64,000 nt of DNA from a bacterium (GTDB lineage: Bacteria > JAMCPX01). This document shows positions 61,395 to 64,000 of the stretch, piece after piece. A program made the position numbers and the translations under genes. How positions within the stretch are numbered: position 1 is the first letter of the stretch; each line of letters starts with the position of its first letter. The notes beneath the pieces were generated by a model, which worked only from the letters and a program-made list of their open reading frames with translations, searched no databases and was not told the origin of the DNA. The DNA lies in the NCBI GenBank assembly GCA_021792615.1, contig JAJYUJ010000001.1:1-64000 (forward strand), read 5' to 3'.

Positions 61395-61600
61395 GAATCT
61401 GGACGTCGTCCCTGCTCAAGCATATCTACGGAGAAGCCCACGGGCAGGAATGACAAGCTCGTTGAGATTGATATGTTTCTACCAATCAATTTCTTCCACT
61501 AAACTAATTTGTATAATTTAAATTAGTCCACTTTTCAACTTAAATGACAGGCGCATAGTATTAAATTGACTTATCGAGGATGTTGTATAAAATGAAGAAC

Positions 61601-61693
61601 GGAGAGGTACCGAAGTGGTCATAACGGGCCCGCCTCGAAAGCGGGTATCCTGGGCAACCGGGAACGTGGGTTCGAATCCCACCCTCTCCGCCA
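61601..61693 (+). tRNA. tRNA-Ser(CGA), CCA encoded
   Basis: GGAGAGG/CCTCTCC acceptor stem, anticodon arm CCCGC-CTCGAAA-GCGGG (anticodon CGA), long variable arm, GTGGGTTCGAATCCCAC T arm, GCCA end. Confidence 0.96.
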
Positions 61694-61767
61694 TATACTC
61701 ACAGGAAACCCGCGGTTCGTGCACCGCTGGTTTCCTGTTCAGCTATGGGGAACGACTGGCATGCAGC

Positions 61768-62295
61768 TTATTTGATCTCGCCCCGGAGTTCTCCGTCAGG
61801 ATGCTGTGTCGTATGCACAACCACGTACATATCCCCGGACTTGATGCCTTCAATAAGCGCACTGACCGGTTTACCGGAAAGCGGTCCTATCAAATCGCTT
61901 GCCGTGATCTTGCCTTCCGCAAGCACGCCGCTGAACCTTCCGTGTTTTTCCATGGGGGCCATGCCTTTATCCGGATAGAGCCATACGACCGGCGGTCCGC
62001 TCGAATCTGCTGACTCCCTGTGAATGTGTGCCATAGTAACGTTGTCGATGTTTCGCACGATGAGCTTGTACGAGAGTACCTTACCGTCCTTGCTGAGGAA
62101 GAATACCGCTTTCCCCGTTGCCCGGGTATCTACTTTCTTTGGTACCACGGTTTTACCGGAAAGATAAGCTGTAAATCTTGTCGACCTGGCGCTTGCCGAA
62201 AGGGCGAGGGCGAATGTTGCAACTACCAGAATAATCAACGAACCCGTTAGCCTTAATGCTTTGTGTTTCATACTCTTACCTCCTTGCTTTTTCAT
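61768..62295 (-). CDS. CHRD domain-containing secreted protein
   Basis: TRFTAYLSGKTVVPKKVDTRATGKAVFFLSKDGKVLSYKLIVRNIDNVTMAHIHRES...HTTQHPDGELRGEI; start probably at MKHKALRL. Confidence 0.88.
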   Translation of the reverse strand: MKKQGGKSMKHKALRLTGSLIILVVATFALALSASARSTRFTAYLSGKTVVPKKVDTRATGKAVFFLSKDGKVLSYKLIVRNIDNVTMAHIHRESADSSGPPVVWLYPDKGMAPMEKHGRFSGVLAEGKITASDLIGPLSGKPVSALIEGIKSGDMYVVVHTTQHPDGELRGEIK

Positions 62296-62438
62296 GCTTC
62301 ATAGCATAGCCGGCGTAATGTATTAAAACCCCGTATCCCAAAAAGGGATGCCGGTACACATCGGTAATGAAAATATACTATGCATCCAAAAGCATATTAT
62401 CAACCGCCCGGGATCTCATGTAAAACGGGTTTGGGAGG

Positions 62439-63584
62439 TTACAGCCAGTACCGAATGAGGAAGAACATTTTCTCAAGGAGCTTTTCCGTGAACTTCCGGT
62501 TTTTCCATTCGTTGTAATCGAGCTCTTTACAGTTTTTCAGGTCGTAATCAATCAGTGCTTTCATCCCTTTGCTGAAGCCCTCATGCATAACCGCAACATT
62601 GACTTCGAGGTTATGCATGAGGCTTATCCTGTCTATATTGAATGAGCCCACCGTGCTCCAGATGTCATCGATAACAGCAGTCTTTGCGTGCAGCACCGTG
62701 CCCTGCCAGAGAAATATCCGTGCCCCCCATTTCAAAAACCTGCGATACAACTTCCTGCTTGCATACTGTACTGCCGCGATGTCCGATTTTGCAGGGAGGA
62801 TTAAGCAAACGCTCACCCCGCGCTTCAGTGCGTTTTTTAAAACCCTCTGGATGCCCCTGTCCGGCACAAAGTATGCGTTTTCTATAGAGATGTATTCCCT
62901 TGAGTGTTTAATCGAATTTATATAATCCCGGCGAATGATCCGCCTGTTCTTCCGTTCCTTGCTTCCGAGGATCTTCAAAGCCATAGCGCCGCGCGGCTCT
63001 ATCTGCGGGAAAAAACTCCTTGTATCTATCGTCTCTCCGCCTTTGCTGAACCACGTGGAAAGAAAAAGCCTTTGCAGTTCCCTGACTGCCGGTCCTTCGA
63101 CCGCAATGTCCGTGTCCCTCCACGAAACTGCATTTCCGTAAGAATCCGTATACTCATCCGTTAGATTGATGCCTCCGATAAAACCGGTCCTGCCGTCGAC
63201 GATGAGCATCTTTCTGTGGTCCCGGTGAAACCAGCCCCAATGCTTTTTCAAAAACGGCGTGTAGGGGTTAAACTCCAGCAGCTTTACCCTGTTTTCCCTC
63301 AGGTAATCAAAAAAACCATCACCCGTTTCAAGGGAACCTATGGCGTCATAGATCATACATACCGTACACCCCTGCCTGCTCTTTTCCGCAAGGCGGTGTG
63401 CAAATTCCCAGCCTGTATTGTCGCTGGCTATCTTGTAGAATTCGAGGTTGATCGATTCTTGCGCACGTTCCATGGCTTCGAACATTGCGGTAAATGCGGC
63501 GGTACCGTCTTTCAAAATGCGGACACTGTTACCCGGAACGGCTTTCTCAAGAAATGTGTTTATCCACCGTTCCCGACTTCTCAA
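62439..63584 (-). CDS. Phospholipase D / cardiolipin synthase-like protein
   Basis: HxK motifs HRDHRKMLIVDGRTGFIGGINLTDEY and LHAKTAVIDDIWSTVGSFNID; likely TTG start overlapping upstream stop. Confidence 0.9.
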   Translation of the reverse strand: MRSRERWINTFLEKAVPGNSVRILKDGTAAFTAMFEAMERAQESINLEFYKIASDNTGWEFAHRLAEKSRQGCTVCMIYDAIGSLETGDGFFDYLRENRVKLLEFNPYTPFLKKHWGWFHRDHRKMLIVDGRTGFIGGINLTDEYTDSYGNAVSWRDTDIAVEGPAVRELQRLFLSTWFSKGGETIDTRSFFPQIEPRGAMALKILGSKERKNRRIIRRDYINSIKHSREYISIENAYFVPDRGIQRVLKNALKRGVSVCLILPAKSDIAAVQYASRKLYRRFLKWGARIFLWQGTVLHAKTAVIDDIWSTVGSFNIDRISLMHNLEVNVAVMHEGFSKGMKALIDYDLKNCKELDYNEWKNRKFTEKLLEKMFFLIRYWL

Positions 63585-63979
63585 CGCGTCATGTCCCTGT
63601 ACAGAAGTATCAGTTCTTTCATCTGCAGCCCAGTCGGACAATGGACGAGACAGGTGTCGCACTCTGCACAGGCTTTGAGCAATGAATCCGAATGGAAAAG
63701 TTCGGGTAATAATCTTGAATAGCTGACATAAAGGTATACCGGAGGGACTTCGTGCTTTATCCCTTTGCACTCGGCTATGCAGATACCGCAGTCAATACAC
63801 CATGATAAAGATGGATAGGACGCTCTTGTCTCTCTGCTGACGGGAGCGAGTCCCTTGTACTGGTTCACGAACAGATCATAGCCTTTATACCCCATAAGCC
63901 AGTGCAAGGGCTTCTTGAGGATGTGTACCATCAATCTGTATGCGAGGTTTAAGAGTGCAAGAATGTCTTTTTTACCCAT
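63581..63979 (-). CDS. 4Fe-4S dicluster protein (HdrC-like)
   Basis: CIDCGICIAECKG and CAECDTCLVHCPTGLQMKELI. Confidence 0.8.
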   Translation of the reverse strand: MGKKDILALLNLAYRLMVHILKKPLHWLMGYKGYDLFVNQYKGLAPVSRETRASYPSLSWCIDCGICIAECKGIKHEVPPVYLYVSYSRLLPELFHSDSLLKACAECDTCLVHCPTGLQMKELILLYRDMTR

Positions 63980-64000
63980 AGATTACCCTGCCGAAAATAT

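Overview
The 64 kb window is a dense bacterial chromosomal segment (Gram-negative type, possibly Desulfobacterota-like; taxonomy not provable from the sequence). It encodes SecA, ArgRS, AspRS, GatB, FolK, MtnA, a MacAB-like exporter, two YfhO-type membrane proteins, two GH5 endoglycoceramidase-like lipoproteins, a CoA-transferase/DUF35/thiolase/acyl-CoA dehydrogenase cluster, a glucose dehydrogenase + GH15 + MFS cluster, an ACAD10/11-like dehydrogenase with an APH-type kinase, a Phd/RelE-type toxin-antitoxin pair and a tRNA-Ser(CGA). The most striking locus is 51265-58455. It is a six-gene hydrogenase-4/complex-I-like operon whose small subunit has lost three of four Fe-S cysteines (all replaced by Asp) and whose large subunit lacks both [NiFe] CxxC motifs. 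No ferredoxin-like subunit is encoded in the cluster, so the complex looks cofactor-free. There is also a ~227-bp family of MITE-like elements with long inverted termini (three clear copies plus two decayed ends). The element termini appear to supply stop codons to two genes. A separate family of GC-rich palindromic repeats is present, including a 143-bp direct duplication.
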